Assembly: GCF_001189295.1 (NCBI RefSeq)
Contig: NZ_CP012159.1
Coordinates: forward strand, 9,408,501-9,472,500
From: Chondromyces crocatus
GTDB lineage: Bacteria > Myxococcota_A > Polyangia > Polyangiales > Polyangiaceae
Length of the DNA stretch: 64,000 bases
Direction: 5' to 3'
The notes beneath the pieces are model-generated. The model saw only the letters and a list, made by a program, of their open reading frames with translations. It did not search any database and was not told where the DNA came from. The position numbers were made by a program, and so were the translations under genes. Of the stretch, positions 43,616-56,900 are shown one piece after another. Numbering within the stretch: the stretch's first letter is position 1; each line of letters opens with the position of its first letter.

Positions 43616-44125
43616 ATGGCAGAGGAGACACCGGATCTGCGCGGCATTCCCAAGGCGGAGGCGTACCAGGCGCTGCTGGCCTCGGTGAACGCCACGCTCG
43701 AAGGGATCGACGATCCCATCGCGGCCATGGCCACGATGGCCGCGCTCCTCCACCACGGCTTCGGGCACCTCTGGACGGGTTTTTACCGGCTGGCAAGCCC
43801 GGGGCTGCTGCGCGTCGGGCCTTACCAGGGGACGCTGGGTTGTCTGGAGATCCGGGTGGGCAAGGGGGTGTGCGGCGCGGCGGCGTCGGAGCGGCGGACG
43901 GTGATCGTGGCCGACGTGCATGCCTTCCCGGGGCACATCACCTGCGACGCGCGATCCCGCTCGGAGATCGTGGTCCCGGTCTTCGGGCCGGACGGTGACC
44001 TGCTCGCCGTGCTCGACATCGACGCGGACCAGCCTGCGGCGTTCGATGAAGAGGACCGGGCGGGGCTGGAGCGGCTGGTGGCCTGGTTTGCGGAGCGGCG
44101 CCACGAGGCGAGCGCTCAGCGGTAA
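43616..44125 (+). CDS. msrC: Free methionine-(R)-sulfoxide reductase (GAF domain)
   Basis: 169 residues, the usual length for fRMsr, which reduces free Met-R-sulfoxide with thioredoxin. A single GAF domain carries the catalytic cysteines Cys76, Cys86 and Cys110 with the spacing of the E. coli enzyme (84/94/118), within TLGCLEIRVGKGVCGAAASE and DVHAFPGHITCDARSRSE. The start is the ATG at 43,616. The upstream reading of this frame overlaps the acetyltransferase gene and is not credible. Cytoplasmic oxidative-damage repair. Its 3' end overlaps the convergent gene at 44,116 by 10 bp. Confidence 0.95.
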   Translation: MAEETPDLRGIPKAEAYQALLASVNATLEGIDDPIAAMATMAALLHHGFGHLWTGFYRLASPGLLRVGPYQGTLGCLEIRVGKGVCGAAASERRTVIVADVHAFPGHITCDARSRSEIVVPVFGPDGDLLAVLDIDADQPAAFDEEDRAGLERLVAWFAERRHEASAQR

Positions 44126-44574
44126 GGGCTCCGCCCACCGAGCGTGCAGTAGATGCGCTCGTAGTCGAGCGTGACGAGGATGGCGCGGCCTGCTTCGAAG
44201 CACACGAAGACGCCGGGCCAGGAAGACAGCCAGATTTCTTCGAGCGACGTGGGCTGCAGGTGGAGGCCGGGCAGCCAGGGCTCTCGCTCGATCCGGATGC
44301 AGGCGGTGGACGGGCTGCCGGAGGTGAGCCAGGCGATGGCCCCCTGGGGCGGCGCGCCGCCTCGCACCACGTCGGCGCGAAGGAAGCGGTGGTGATCGAT
44401 GGCGCGGCGCCGGGTCAGCGCAGCGACGAGCTCCTCGTAGCGGAGCGGATCGACGAACGACTCGAGAAACCGACGGTGGAACGTGCGCGTCTCCTCCTGC
44501 CCCAGCGGCGCGAAGATGGCGCCGAGCTTGCGTAGCTGGCCCAGGCGCTGCTGCTGAAGGGAGAGGGCGCTCAT
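44116..44574 (-). CDS. Hypothetical protein
   Basis: 152 residues; no named family recognised. The N-terminus is helical and basic (LQQQRLGQLRKLGAIFAPLG, FHRRFLESFVDPLRYEELVA). The C-terminal half is strand-like and hydrophobic (SLEEIWLSSWPGVFVCFEAG, RAILVTLDYERIYCTLGG). No signal peptide or membrane segment. It overlaps the msrC gene tail-to-tail by 10 bp and lies divergent from the giant TPR gene across a 422-bp gap, so it may share that control region. Confidence 0.65.
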   Translation of the reverse strand: MSALSLQQQRLGQLRKLGAIFAPLGQEETRTFHRRFLESFVDPLRYEELVAALTRRRAIDHHRFLRADVVRGGAPPQGAIAWLTSGSPSTACIRIEREPWLPGLHLQPTSLEEIWLSSWPGVFVCFEAGRAILVTLDYERIYCTLGGRSPYR

Positions 44575-44996
44575 GTGCGCCTCGGCAGGTGTCCATGGGA
44601 CGGTGGCCCACGGTGGAAGCCCTCGCCGCGCCGCGTCGTCGCCTCGCCAGCCCCCCCGCGCGCCGCTCGAGTCGACTCGAAACGAACGACGGTGGCCTCA
44701 CTGCGCGGCTCGGTCCTCTCGGGCGTGCGGGCCATGCGAAAGGAGCAGGATGGCGCATGCTCCCCCTTCTGACCACCAGGGTCGAGCGCCACGAGCGGGA
44801 TGGGTTCGAACGAGCCGTCCCGTCGAGCAAGATCCAGCGACAAACAGGCATTTTGCGTGAGGACGAGGGCGCTTCGATATGTTCTCGGCATGCCCGATGG
44901 CGCGACTGGGGTTGTAGGCGCGCCCCCTTCTCCTGATACGTTGTGTTCGCCGCCGGATGCGCGCGCCGTGGCGCCCCACCCGGCAGAGGACCGGAC
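44575..44996. promoter_or_regulatory. 422-bp divergent region upstream of the giant TPR gene
   Basis: Separates the hypothetical gene (-) from the TPR gene (+). No convincing coding sequence. A slightly AT-richer patch near 44,855-44,885 contains TTGCGT and TATGTT about 19 bp apart, a weak promoter candidate facing the TPR gene. Confidence 0.3.
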
Positions 44997-47900
44997 ATGC
45001 ACGACCCGAAGATCGGCCGCGCTTCGCTGCGCATCGAGAACCTGGCTGCGGCCCTGGAGCAGGGCGTCGACAACGAAGCGGCGGTGCTGGAGGTGCTCAT
45101 CGCCGCCCAGGCGAAGAGCAACCCGCAGCCCGAGCTGTGGGACAAGCTGCACTCGGCGACGGCGCGCGACGATCGCTTCGCCGAGCTGGCCGCCGCTTAC
45201 GAGCGGATCACCACCGACAGGCGCTTCATGGCGCATCCGCCGATCGTCCAGGCCGAGGCGCTGGTGCGGGCTGGCGCGTTCTTCACGACCATCCTCGGCG
45301 ACCCGGCGGGCGCGCGTGGCTACCTCGAGCGGGCGGTGGCCCTCGCGCCGGCACGCATCGACGCCTTCATCCGGCTGGAGCTTTTGCTCCAGGACAGCAA
45401 CGACGCGGTGGCCCTCGCGGATCTCTACGCGCAAGCAGCGCCGCACCGCGCGGAGCTGGCCGAGCAGGTGGAGATCCTGAACAAGGCCTGGGGACTCCTC
45501 GACGCGCTCCCGGACGAGGACGAGCGGGTGATCAAGGTGCTCCAGCTGCTCCATAAAGTGGAGCCCGCCAACGCCCCCGCGCGTCGGGCGCTGGAGGATC
45601 GGCTCGCGCGGGTGGGGCGCGTCTCCGAGGTGGCGCGCTTGCTGGAGCAGGCGCTCACCACGGAGCCGCCGCTGCCCGACGCGGACGTGATGTCGATCCG
45701 CTCCCGGCTGGTCGGGATGTACACCGGGGATGCCAAGGAGCTGGAGCGCGCGCTGCCCCACGTGGAAGAGGTGCTCACCCGCGATCCGGTGAACGCTGCG
45801 GCACTGGCCACGGCGGAGGCGCTGCTGGGTCGCAAGCCGGTCGCACCTCGCGCAGCGGCAGCCCTGGAGACAGCCTACGAGCGGGTCGGGCGGACGCAGG
45901 ACGCGATGAAGATGCTCGCGATCCAGATCGAGTCGCAGCGCGGCCCGAAGCGGATCGAGGCACAGAAACGGCTCGCCGAGCTGCTCTTCCATCGTGCTGG
46001 GGATCTTCAGGGCGCCTACGCACTGTGCGAGCAGATCCTGACGGTGGATCCTGCCGACGATCAGGTGCGCGAGCGCTACCTGTCGCTCGCGGTGAGCCTC
46101 GATCGGCGGCTGGACGCGGCGAAGCTGTTCACGCGTGCCGCCGCGACGGCGCGCGACAAGGCGGCGCGCGCGCGGATCGGTGTGGAGCTGGGAGAGCTGC
46201 TCCTGGAGCTTGGCGACACGCGCAAGGCGCGGTCTTCGTTCCAGCAGGCACTGGAGCTGGCCTCGGACGACGGCGCCTCGCTGCGCGCCGCGCGAGCCCT
46301 GGCACAGCTCTACGAGAAGGAGCGCGACACGCGTGGGCTCGCCGCGATGCTCGGGCGGCTCGCGGATCTGACGCCGGACGTGGAGGAGCGAGAGGTCGCG
46401 GCGGAGAGGCTGGCGCGCCTCTGCGAGGAGGATCTGAAGGATCCGGCGGGTGCGATCGGAGCGTACCGGCGCCTCTTCGGAACGAAGCGCGAGGCGGCGG
46501 CGCTGGACGCGCTGGTGCGGTACTACGAGGAGGGGGCGTCGCCAGCGGATCTGGCCGAGGTGCTGGAGCGACGCGCCGACCTCACGCAGGATCAGGACGC
46601 TGCGAAGGAGCAGCTCAGGCGCGCGGCAGAGCTGCGAACCGAGCAGCTCAGCGATCGGCCAGCGGCGATCGGCACGTGGCGGCGAATGATCGAGGCGTTC
46701 GGTCCAGCGCGGGACGTCCACGCGCGGCTGATCCCACTGCTCGAACAGGAGCGGCGCTGGGACGAGCTGGCGAAGGTGCTGGAGTCCGAGGCGGCGCTGT
46801 CGGGTGGTGGGGAGCGGGCCACGCTGCTCGCCCGGCTCGGCGCGATCCGGGCCACCCGCTTGCACGATGGGATGGGCGCGCTTCAGGCGTACGGCCAGGC
46901 GCTCGCCATCGAGCCGACGGAGAAGACGAGCCGGTTCGCGGTGGAGCGCATGCTCGGCAACCCCGAGCCAGGCAACACGCGGGCGAGCCAGGCGCCGCCG
47001 CCGCCCGATGGCCAGCGCCTCGCTGCCTGCGGCGTGCTGGAGCCCATCGCGCGCGCCGAGGGCGCGACCTCGCTGCTGGTGCGCGTCCTGGAGGTGAAGG
47101 CCGATCTCGCCGAGGCGCCCGCGGCGATGGCCGCGGACCCCGAGGGAAGTGCGACGGCAGAGCGTTCGACCTGGGGAGAGGGCGACGAGCCGCAGAGCAG
47201 GAGCGCGCCGCCGAGCGTGCACGAAGCGATCACGAAGCCGCCGCCTCCGGTGGTCTTCGAGTGGGACGGCGCGACGGGCCCTCGTGGCACCGTGCGTCCA
47301 CCGCGACCGACCGCGCCGCCACGCGATCTGGCGAAGCTCGCCTCCGAGGCCAGCGAGCCGGAGACGCGGCGCACACCGCTCAGCCCGGAGACCCTCGCGC
47401 TGCGCCTCGGCGCGCTGGAGGAGGCGATGGGGCTCGCCGAGCGCGGGCTCGAGGACGCGAAGAAGGCCATCGATCTGGCAGCGCGCGGGTTGACGATCGC
47501 CGCCACGATGATGCCGGATCGGGTCGCCTTCTGGACGGGGGAGGTGGAGCGGCTGACGGCCTCTGCAAAGCAGGCGCCCACGCGCGCCTCCGTGCTCTCG
47601 GAGGCCCTCGGTCAGCGGCCCGTGGACAGCCCGGCGCTGCTCCACCTGGCCCAGCGTGCGGGCGAGGCGCTCGCCGCGAACGGTGATATGGCCGGCGCGC
47701 TCGCCATGTACCGCCGCGCGCTCGCACACGAGGCCTCGTCGCCGGAGCTGCTGGGTCGCGTCGACGAGCTGCTGCGCGAGCAGGGCAGCCCCGAGGAGCG
47801 GATCGCCCTCTACAGCGATGCGCTCTCGCAGCCCTGCTCCCCGGAGCGGCGGCGCTCGCTGCTGCACTCCATCGGCGCGATACAGCGCCGGGACCTGAAC

Positions 47901-50900
47901 GATCTCGGCGCCGCAGCGGCGACGTACCGCGCGGCACTGCAAGAAGATCCCGACGACGAGGGCGCCAGCGAGGCGCTCATGGACACCCTGGCCGAGGCCG
48001 GTGCCTGGGACGCGCTCTACAACGAGCTCGCGAACCGGCTCTCCCGGGTGCAGGACGACGACGAGGTCCGCGTCCAGCACGAGCTGCGGATGGCCGAGGT
48101 GGCGGGGCGCGCCGGGCGGGTGGACGTGGCAACGGCGCGCTATCGGACCATGCTCGGGCGAGGGGCGCCGGTGGGCGCCGCGGCGCTCGTCACCATCGAG
48201 GAGGTCGCGCGCGCACAGGGCGACGACGCGCTGCTGCGGCAGGTGCTGGAGCGCCGGGTCGCGCTCGCCGTGGAGCCCGCTGCGGAGGTGCTGGCGCTGG
48301 AGCAGCTCGGCACGTATCTGGCCGAGGCGCCGAGCGGTGAGCCGCGTGATGCGGCCGGCGCGGCAGAGGCGAGGCGACGGGCGGCGGTGCTCGCAGAAGG
48401 GCCTGTCTCGGACACGAACAAAGCGCTCGCGCTCTACGAGCAGGTGCTGGAAGCGCTCCCCAGTGATCGACACGCAGCCGCGCGGCTCCTGTCGCTCTAC
48501 CGCGAGCGGGGCGCGTGGGAGCGCGTGCCCGCCGTGTGCGAAGTGCTGCTCGATACGACGGATAGCCCCACGGAGGCGCTCGTCGAGCTGGCGTTGCTCG
48601 AGGAGGCGTCGGTCCGCGCAGGCGTCATCGATCGGCTGCTCGCCGGTGCCGAGCGAGTGATCGCGCGCTTCGCCGATCTCACGCCCGAGCAGCGGCGGAG
48701 CCTGGACGCCACCGTGGCGCGAGGGCTCGGCGCGGATCCAGCGCGCCACGACGAGGCCGCGGCGGCCCACAAGCGCCTGGTGACGACGGCTCCCGAGGGG
48801 GATCGCAGCGCGCTCGACGCCTTCGCCGCCTTCCTCGCCGCAAGTCCCGGCACAGCGGCCCGCCACGCGGACCAGCGGTGGCTCTTCTCCACCCTCGTCG
48901 AGCGTGCGCCCGAAGCCGAGCGGGTGAATGCGCTCGCGGACTGGGCCTCGTGGGAAGAGACGGTCATGGAGGATCGGGCCGCCGCTGCCGCGCTCTTCGA
49001 GCGCGTGCTCGCGCTCGACCCCGAGCACGACGGCGCGCTGGCCTCGCAGGCGAGGCTCCTCCTGGAGCTGGGTCACGTCGAGCAGGCCGTGGAGCTCCTG
49101 GAGGCGCGCCGTGATCGCGCCAGCGGGGAGGCGCGGGTCGCGCTGGAGCTGGAGCTGGCGGTGCTGCTGTTCGACAAGGTCGATCGGCCGAACGAGGCCC
49201 TCGATGTGGTCGCGCCGTCGCTGCTCAGCGGCGCGCCGCAGCCAGCCGCCCTGGATCTGGCCATCCGGGCGCTCGGCCACCCCGAGGCCGGCACGCGCGC
49301 CGCGGAGCTTCTGGAGCAAGCCGAGGTCGCGGCGGGTGACACGGCGGCGCGGATCGCTTTGCTGGAGACGATGCTGGCGCGGGGCCCCGGCGATACGGCG
49401 GCGCGCCTCCGCTGGTACGAGCGGCTGCTCGATCTGCACGGCGACGATCCGGAGCAAGCGCTTGGCGTCGCGCTGCGCGCAGCGGGGACGCTACCAGGAG
49501 AGGTGAGCCTCTGGGAGCGCGCCGAGCAGCTCGGCCGCAAGACGCAGCAACCCGAGCGCGTCATCGACGCCTACGCCGCCGCGCTGGATGCGGCGACCTC
49601 CCTCTCCTCCGACGAGATCGAGGAGCTCGGTCGGCGCGGCGTCGAGTACCACGAGGAGTGGTTCGAGGCCCCCGACACCACCATGCGCCTGCTGCGGCGG
49701 CTGGTGGAGCTGCTCCCGGGCTCGGTATGGGCCTTCGAGCGGCTGAAGCTCGCGTACAACGCGGCCGAGCGGTGGGACGATCTGTTCGGGCTCTACGACA
49801 CCATGCTGGCCCGCACCGAGGACCAGGCGGAGCGCCAGTTCCTCCTGGAGGACGCGGCCACCGTCGCGCGCGATCTCGCCGGCGATGCCGAGCGCACCAT
49901 GCGGTACCTCGAAGCGCTGCTGGAGCTGTCCGACGATGCGCGCACCCGCAGCTCGCTGGAGCGTCTCTACGAGCGCCACGGGCGGCACCGCCCGCTGATC
50001 CGGCTGCTCTCGGCGGACCTGCCGCGCCTCCCGGCCGATGCGGCGCAGCGGCTGCGCGAGCGGATCGCGCTCCTGTGGCTCGAAGGCGTCGGCGAGGCCG
50101 AGGCGGCGCTTCCCGGCGTCGAGCAGATGCTGGAGCGCGAGCCCGCGTCGAATGAGGCGTTCTCCCTCCTGGAGCGGATCCTCGACGCCACGTCCGAGCC
50201 GCCCGAGACCGATGAGCGCCGCGACGCGAGACGCCGCACCGCGGAGCTGCTCACCGGCCGCTACCGTGAGCAAGCTCGTCCCGCCGAACTCACCCGGGTA
50301 CTGGAGATCCAGGCCGACGGCGCGACCCCCGACACACGACGCGGGTTGCTCGCGGAGATCGTGAAGCTGCGGCGCGACGTGCTCGGCGACGAGCCCGGCG
50401 CGCTCGAGCGCCTCGCGGAGCTGGTCGAGCTGACCCCGGCCGACGAGGCACCCCGGGAGGAACTCTCCGCCCTGTGCGAGCGGCTCGACCGTCACGATCG
50501 CCACGCCGAGGTGCTCGCCGCGGCCGCGGGCCACGCCGCGGAGCCCGCGCTGGCCATTGCGCTCCTCGATCAGGCGGCGACCCTGCGCAAAGACCGCCTC
50601 GATGACGCCGACGGTGCGATCGCGCTGCTCCGGCGGCTGTTCGCCCTCGCCGAGCAGCACGAGCGCGCCTCCGAGGGGCTCACCGCGCTGCGAGAGCTGG
50701 ACCGATTGCTCGACGCCTCCGATCGGGTGGTCGAGCGCTGCGAGGTGCTCGATCTCCTCGCTGCCCGTGAGGAGGCGCCCGAGGCGCGGCGCCAGGCGCT
50801 CGGCGAGCTGGCGCGCCTTTCGTGGACGGTGCTCCAGGACGACGAGCGCGCCATCGCGGCCTACCGCGCGCGGCTCTCCACCGACGACACCGATCGAGAG

Positions 50901-53900
50901 GCCCTCGACGGCCTCGCGGCCATCCTGGAGAAGGCAGGTCGCAACCGCGAACTCGCCGCCATCCTGGAGCAGCGCGCCGCGGCGCACGGCAAGAGCGACG
51001 AGGCGCGTCGTGATCTCGGCCGGGTGGCGCGGCTGTTCGAGCGAGAGCTGGGCGAGCCCGAGCAGGCCATCGCGGTCTGGCTGCGCATTCGCTCCGAGCT
51101 GGGACCCGACGTGGAGAGCGGCGAGGCCCTCTCTGCACTGTACGCCAGCGCTGGCCGGTGGCCCGAGCTGGTGGAGCTGCTCGGCGTCGAGTACGACACC
51201 GCCTGCGAGACCAGGAACCTCACGCGCGCTGCCGCCCTCTCGTACACGCTGGGCAACGCGCACCGTGACCACACCCTCGCCTGGGTCGACGCCGTGACGG
51301 CGTACTGCCGCGCGTGGGAGGCAGGGCGCTCGGGGAACGACGACGCAGCGGAGTACGGGAGGCTCGCGCGCGACGGCCTGTGGTCGCTGCTCCAGCGCAT
51401 CGATCCCGAAAGCGAAGCGCACCGTCCCGAACTCGTCGCCACCACCGAGGCCCTGCTCGACATCGCGCACGCCGAGGACGACTGGCGTGCCCGCGTCTCC
51501 TTGCTGGAGCCGCGCCTCGCCGCCGCCCCTTCCGATGAGCGGCGGGTGGCCGTCCTGCGCGAATCCGCAGCCTTCCTCGAAGGCCGCGGCAGCGACGTTG
51601 CCGGCGCCTTCGATCTGATCTGGCGCGCGTTCCTCCTCGATCCGGCGCACGAGAGCCCCTCCGAACTGATCCGCCTCGCCGACGCTGCGGGTCGCTGGTC
51701 CACCATCGCCGAGACGCTCTCTGCCCTGGAGGAGCGCGCCGACGTCCCCGCGCCGACGCTGCGGGATCTCTGGCACCGCGTGGCCACCTGGCAGCGCGAA
51801 GAGCGCAAGGATGTGGAGGCCGCGGAGCGCGCCTTCGAGCAGGCACTCACCCACGAGCCAGGCAACAGCGCCATCCTCCAGGAGCTGGTCGAGCTGCAGC
51901 GACGCACACCCTCCGCGGCGCTGGTCGGCACCTTGCTCCGCCTCGCCGACGCGACGGGCGGTGACCTCGAGCTCCACCGCGAGGCCGTCGAGGTCGCGCG
52001 CGACGTGGTGAACGATCCGGCCCGGGCCCTCGTGATCGCCGGGCGGCTGCTCGACCTCGCCGCCGAGCGGTGGGCCGACGGCGAGCCCCCCTACGACGCC
52101 GAGACCCCGACGCACCCGGCGCACGCTGCGCTCTGGGCCATCGATGCCCTCCTCACGCTCTTGCAGGCCGCCGGCGCGCGCGCCGAGGTCGTCAGCCTCG
52201 GCCGACGGGGCGCGGCGATGCCGTTCCCCCGTGACGTCCAGCGGCGTCTCCTCCGCACCGCCGCGGACGCAGCGGAGCTGGACGAGGCGATCACCCTCCA
52301 CAGCACCCTCTTCGACGAGGACCCGAGCGACCAGCCCGGCGGCGAGCGCCTCGCCACGTTGCTCGCCGAGGCGAGCCGCCGCGAGGACCTCATCCGCCAC
52401 CGCGAGCGCCAGATCGAGGTGTGCCCCGATCGCGATCGGCGCGTCGCGCTGCGCTTCGACGCGGCCGGCCTGCTCGCCGACGGGAGCGCGACCGAGGAGG
52501 TGCCGAGGGCCATCCAGGCGCTGCGCAAGAACCTCGACGAACTCCCCGGCCACGTCCCCTCCGCGGAGAAGCTCGCCACGCTGCTCGCCGCGCGCGGCGA
52601 GCACGCCGAACTCACCCAGCTCTACGAAGACCAGGCCGCCCTCCGCGAGGCCAGCTCGGATCCCAGCGCCGCCACGCTCTGGCTCCAGGCCGCCCTCCTC
52701 TCCGAGCGCGAGCTCCACGATCCCTCGCGCGCCATCGCCTGCCATCGCCGCGCCGCCGATCTCGGCTCCACCGAGGCGCTCGACGCTCTGGCCCGCCTCC
52801 TCCTCGCCCGCGGCGAGCCCGCCGCCGCAGCCGACGCGCTCGAACGCCTCTGCGCCGTGACGCCCGTCGAGCGGCTCCACATCGAGACCATCCGCCTCTC
52901 CGATGCCTACGTCGCTGCAGGCCGCGCGGATCGCGCCCGCAGGGCGATCGAGCGCACCCTCGGCCTCAAGGAGATCGTCCCGAGCACCTCGCCTCGCTCC
53001 ATCCCGCCGGGCGTCGGCTTCGTCCCCGACGCCGAGCAGCAGCCCCTCCGCGAGCGGCTCCGCGTGCTCTACCGCGAAGCCGGCGAGTGGACCGCGCTCG
53101 CCGAGCTGATCGCCGAGGACGCGACCCGCATCACCGAGCCTGTCGCTCGCCTCGCCCTCCTCCGCGACGCCGCCGATCTGCACCTCGGCCGCGGCGAGTC
53201 TCCTGCCGCCGCGATCCCCTTGCTCGAGGAGGCCATCACCCTCGCGCCCGAAGATCTCGGCCTCCGCCTCTCGCGGGGCAGAGCCCTCGCCGCCGCGGAT
53301 CGCCCCGACGACGCCTCGGCCGCCCTGCGCGCCATCCTCGACGAGTTCGGCAACCGGAGGCCCAAGGAGCGCGCGCTCGTCCACTTCGAGCTCTCCCGGG
53401 TCATCCTCGCCGGCGGCGATCAGAAGGCCGCCATGACCGAGCTCGACCTCGCCCTGCGCATCGATCCGGCGCACCCTGGCGCGCTCCTCGCGGCCGCCGC
53501 CCTCGCCTTCGAGGCAGGCCAGCTCGAACGCGCCAGCCGCTCGTACCGCGCCCTCTTGCTCGTCGCCCGCCGCCCTCGCCCCGGGACCGAGCTGCCCATC
53601 AGCCGCGCCGAACTCCTCGTCGCCCTCGCCGACATCGCGAGCCGCCAGGGCGAGCCCGATCGCGAGATCGAGCAGATGGAGAGCGCCTTCGAGGCCGCGC
53701 GCGAGAGCGAACTCGAACACGAGCGCCTCCTCGTCGCCCTCCGCACCCGCGCGCGCCACGACCTGCTCGCCCGCGCCATCGAAGCCCGCCTCGAAGCCCA
53801 GCCCCCCGAGGCCGAGCGCCTCATGCTCACCGAGGAGCTGGCGGCCCTCTGCGAAGGTCCGCTCGAACGCCCCGAGGCGGCCCTCGACGCGCGACTCCGC

Positions 53901-56900
53901 GCGCTCGCCCTGAGCCCAGCTTCGGCCCTCGCCCACAAGGCGGCGCATGACGCCGCACAGCGCCTCGGCCAGGCGGAGCGCTACCGCGACACCTTGCAGC
54001 AGCTCGTCGCCGAGCAGCCTGGTTCCGCCGACCTGCTCCTGCATCTCGGCCGCACGCTCGCTCTCGCTGGCGACGACGCCGCCGCTGCCGACGCGTACCG
54101 CCGCGCCGAGACGGCCTTGCCCAGCGACGATCCTCGCCTCGACGAGATCTGGAGCGCTGCCGAGGCCCTCGCCGAGAAGCTCGGAGACCGGGAGGCGCAG
54201 GCCCGCCTCCTCGACCGACGCCTCCGCGCCTCCGACGCCGCGCGGATCGACGACGTCCCCCCCGAGGTCCGCGCCGAGCCGCGCTACCGCCTCGCCCAGC
54301 TCTGGGCCGACGCCCCCGAGAACGCCGAGCGCGTCACCGAACTGCTCGAACAGGCCGTGGCCCTCCACCCCGAGCCCGATCGCGCCGAGGCGGCGCTCCG
54401 CGACGTCCTCCGCCACGATCCTCGGCAGGAGCGCGCCGCCCGCCTCCTCGAGCGCATCGCCCGCGCCGCCGAGCGTCCCCGCGTCCTCGTCGACGCCCTC
54501 GTCCTCCTCGCGCGGCTCGACGAGCCCCAGCGCGCCATCGCCCAGCTCGAAGAAGCCGTCGGCCTCGCGCGCAGCCTGGGCGACGCGCCCCTCGCCGAGT
54601 CGATCCTCCAGACCATGGTCGAAGAGCGCGCCCCGGGTCCCGACGGCGCCGCCGCTGCAGCCTGGGCCCTCTCCGCGCTCGCCGATCTCCACGAGGAGCA
54701 AGGCAAGCTCGCCGCCGCAGCCGAGCTCCGCGAGCGAGCCGCCCGCGCCTCCTCGCCCGAGGACGAGCGCGTGCTCCTGCTCCGCGTCGCCGCCCTCGCC
54801 GCAGGCGCCCTCGACGACCTGCCCCGCGCCGCCCGCATCTACGAAGAGCTGCGCACCCGCGAGCCCGCCGAACGCGCCATCTGGGAGCCCCTCGCCGACG
54901 TCTACCGCAGGAGCGGCGACGCCCCGCGTCTCTCTGCCCTGCTCGACGCCACCGCGCCGCTCGTCGACACCACCGCCGAGCGCTCCCTCCTCCGGCTGGA
55001 GCGCGCGCGCTTGCTCGCCACCGGCAGCCAGGACGAGGCCATCGCCCTGCTCCACGAGATCCTCGACGAGGATCCTTCCAGCATCGAGGCGGCCATCCTC
55101 CTCGCGTCCTTGCTGGAGTCGACGGGCCGCGTCGACGACCTGCGTGATCTCTACGCCCGGCAGATCGACGCCGCCAAGGACCGCGGCGACATCCCCGCCA
55201 TCCTCTCCCTCTCCCTCCGCCTCGGTCAGCTCACCGAGCAGAGCGGCGACGAGCCCGGCGCGCTCGACGTCTACACCGCGGCCGCCGACTGGGATCCCCG
55301 GCATCCCGAACTCCTCCGCTCCATCGTCCGCCTCACCCGCCACAACGACGACCCCATCGCCCTCGCCGACGCGCTCGAGAAGCTCCTCCGCGTCGAGCGT
55401 GGCGACGAGGCCGTGGCCACCGCGCTCCAGCTCTCTGGCTTGCGCGCCGGCCAGGGCGACGACCGCGGCGCCGAAGAGGCGCTGGAGCTCGGCTTCGCCG
55501 CATCCCCCGACAACGACCGCCTGCGCGAAGAACTCGCCGAGCGTTACACCGCCCGCGAAGCCTGGCACAAGCTCGCCGAGCTGTACGTCCGCGAGGCCCG
55601 CGAGGGCGATCCCGACGCGCAGGTCAGCGACGACGCCCGCGTCGAGAGCCTCTGCCGCGCCGCCGACATCCTGCGCCAGCGCGCCGGTGACGCCTCCGCC
55701 GCCGCCGACGTCCTCGCCCGCGCCCTCGCCATCGCCCCCGGGGACCGTGACGTGCTCCTCGCCTTCATCGACGCCGCAGGCGCGATCGGGCAGCACGCAC
55801 GCGCCGCCGAGTCCGTCACCCGGGCCCTCGAAATCACCCCCGACGACGCGTGGCTGCACCACGCCCGCGCCGATCTCCACGACGCGCAGGGTGACGGCGA
55901 CCGCGCCCTCGTCGACCGCGAGCGCGCCGCTGCTCTCGACCCACGCGCCCACACCGCCGCCCTCGTCGCACAGCTCGAGCGCAACCTCATCCGCGCCGAG
56001 GCCGACGCCGCCCCCGCGGCCGACGCCATCCTCGACGTCTGGGGGGAGCCCTCCCCGGAGACGAACGTCCCCTCCCCGGCCGCCGAGCGCGCCCGCAGCC
56101 TTCGCTTGCGCCTCAGCGAGGTCTTCTCCCGTAACGGCGAGATCGATCGCGCCCGCGATCACCTCACCGAGCTGCTCCGCAAGGACGGCAAGGACCGCGA
56201 CGCGCTGCGCACCCTCGCCACCCTCGAGCAGAACGCCGAGCACTGGGACGCGGCCGGCGCGGTCTACCGGCGCCTCATCGCCCTGGAGGAAGGCGACACC
56301 CTCGTGTCCACCGCCCTCCACCTCGCCGAGGCCTGCGAGAAGGCAGATCGCCCCGCCGACGCCCGCGACGGGCTGGAGCGCGCCTTGCGCGTCGCCCCCG
56401 GTCACACCGAGGTCCGCGATCGCCTCCGCCGCCTCTATGAGCAGACCGGCGCGCGCCACGACCTCGCCGTGCTCACCTTCGAAGACGCCCGCGCCACCGA
56501 GGACGAGGCCATGCGCCACGCCCTGCTGCTCCGTGCCGGCAAGCTCTTCACCGAAGACGACGCCGTCTCTCAGGCGATCGCCGTCCTCGAAGAGGCCCGC
56601 GCCCTGAGGCCCGACGATCAAGAGGCCGCGCTCCTCCTCGTCGACGCCATCGTCAGCGCCGGCCGCCTCGAAGAGGCCCGCGCGCAGCTCGGCGACCTCC
56701 TCGCCGCGCACAAGAACCGTCGCTCCAGGCAGCTCGGCGCCGTCTACCAGCGCCTCTCCCGCCTGGAGCTGCTCGAAGGCAAGCCCCAGGACGCCATCGC
56801 CGCCCTGTCGCGCGCCTTCGAGAACGACCCGCAGAACGCTCCTCTCGCCATGGAGCTGGGCAGCCTCGCCATGAACCGCGGCGAGCAGGACCTGGCCACG

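Noticed and set aside
44571..49457. A 1,628-codon open frame on the minus strand opposite the TPR gene
   Set aside because: Long antisense frames are expected opposite GC-rich repeat genes. Its translation is Arg/Leu/Gln-rich with no domain pattern, while the plus strand encodes clear TPRs.
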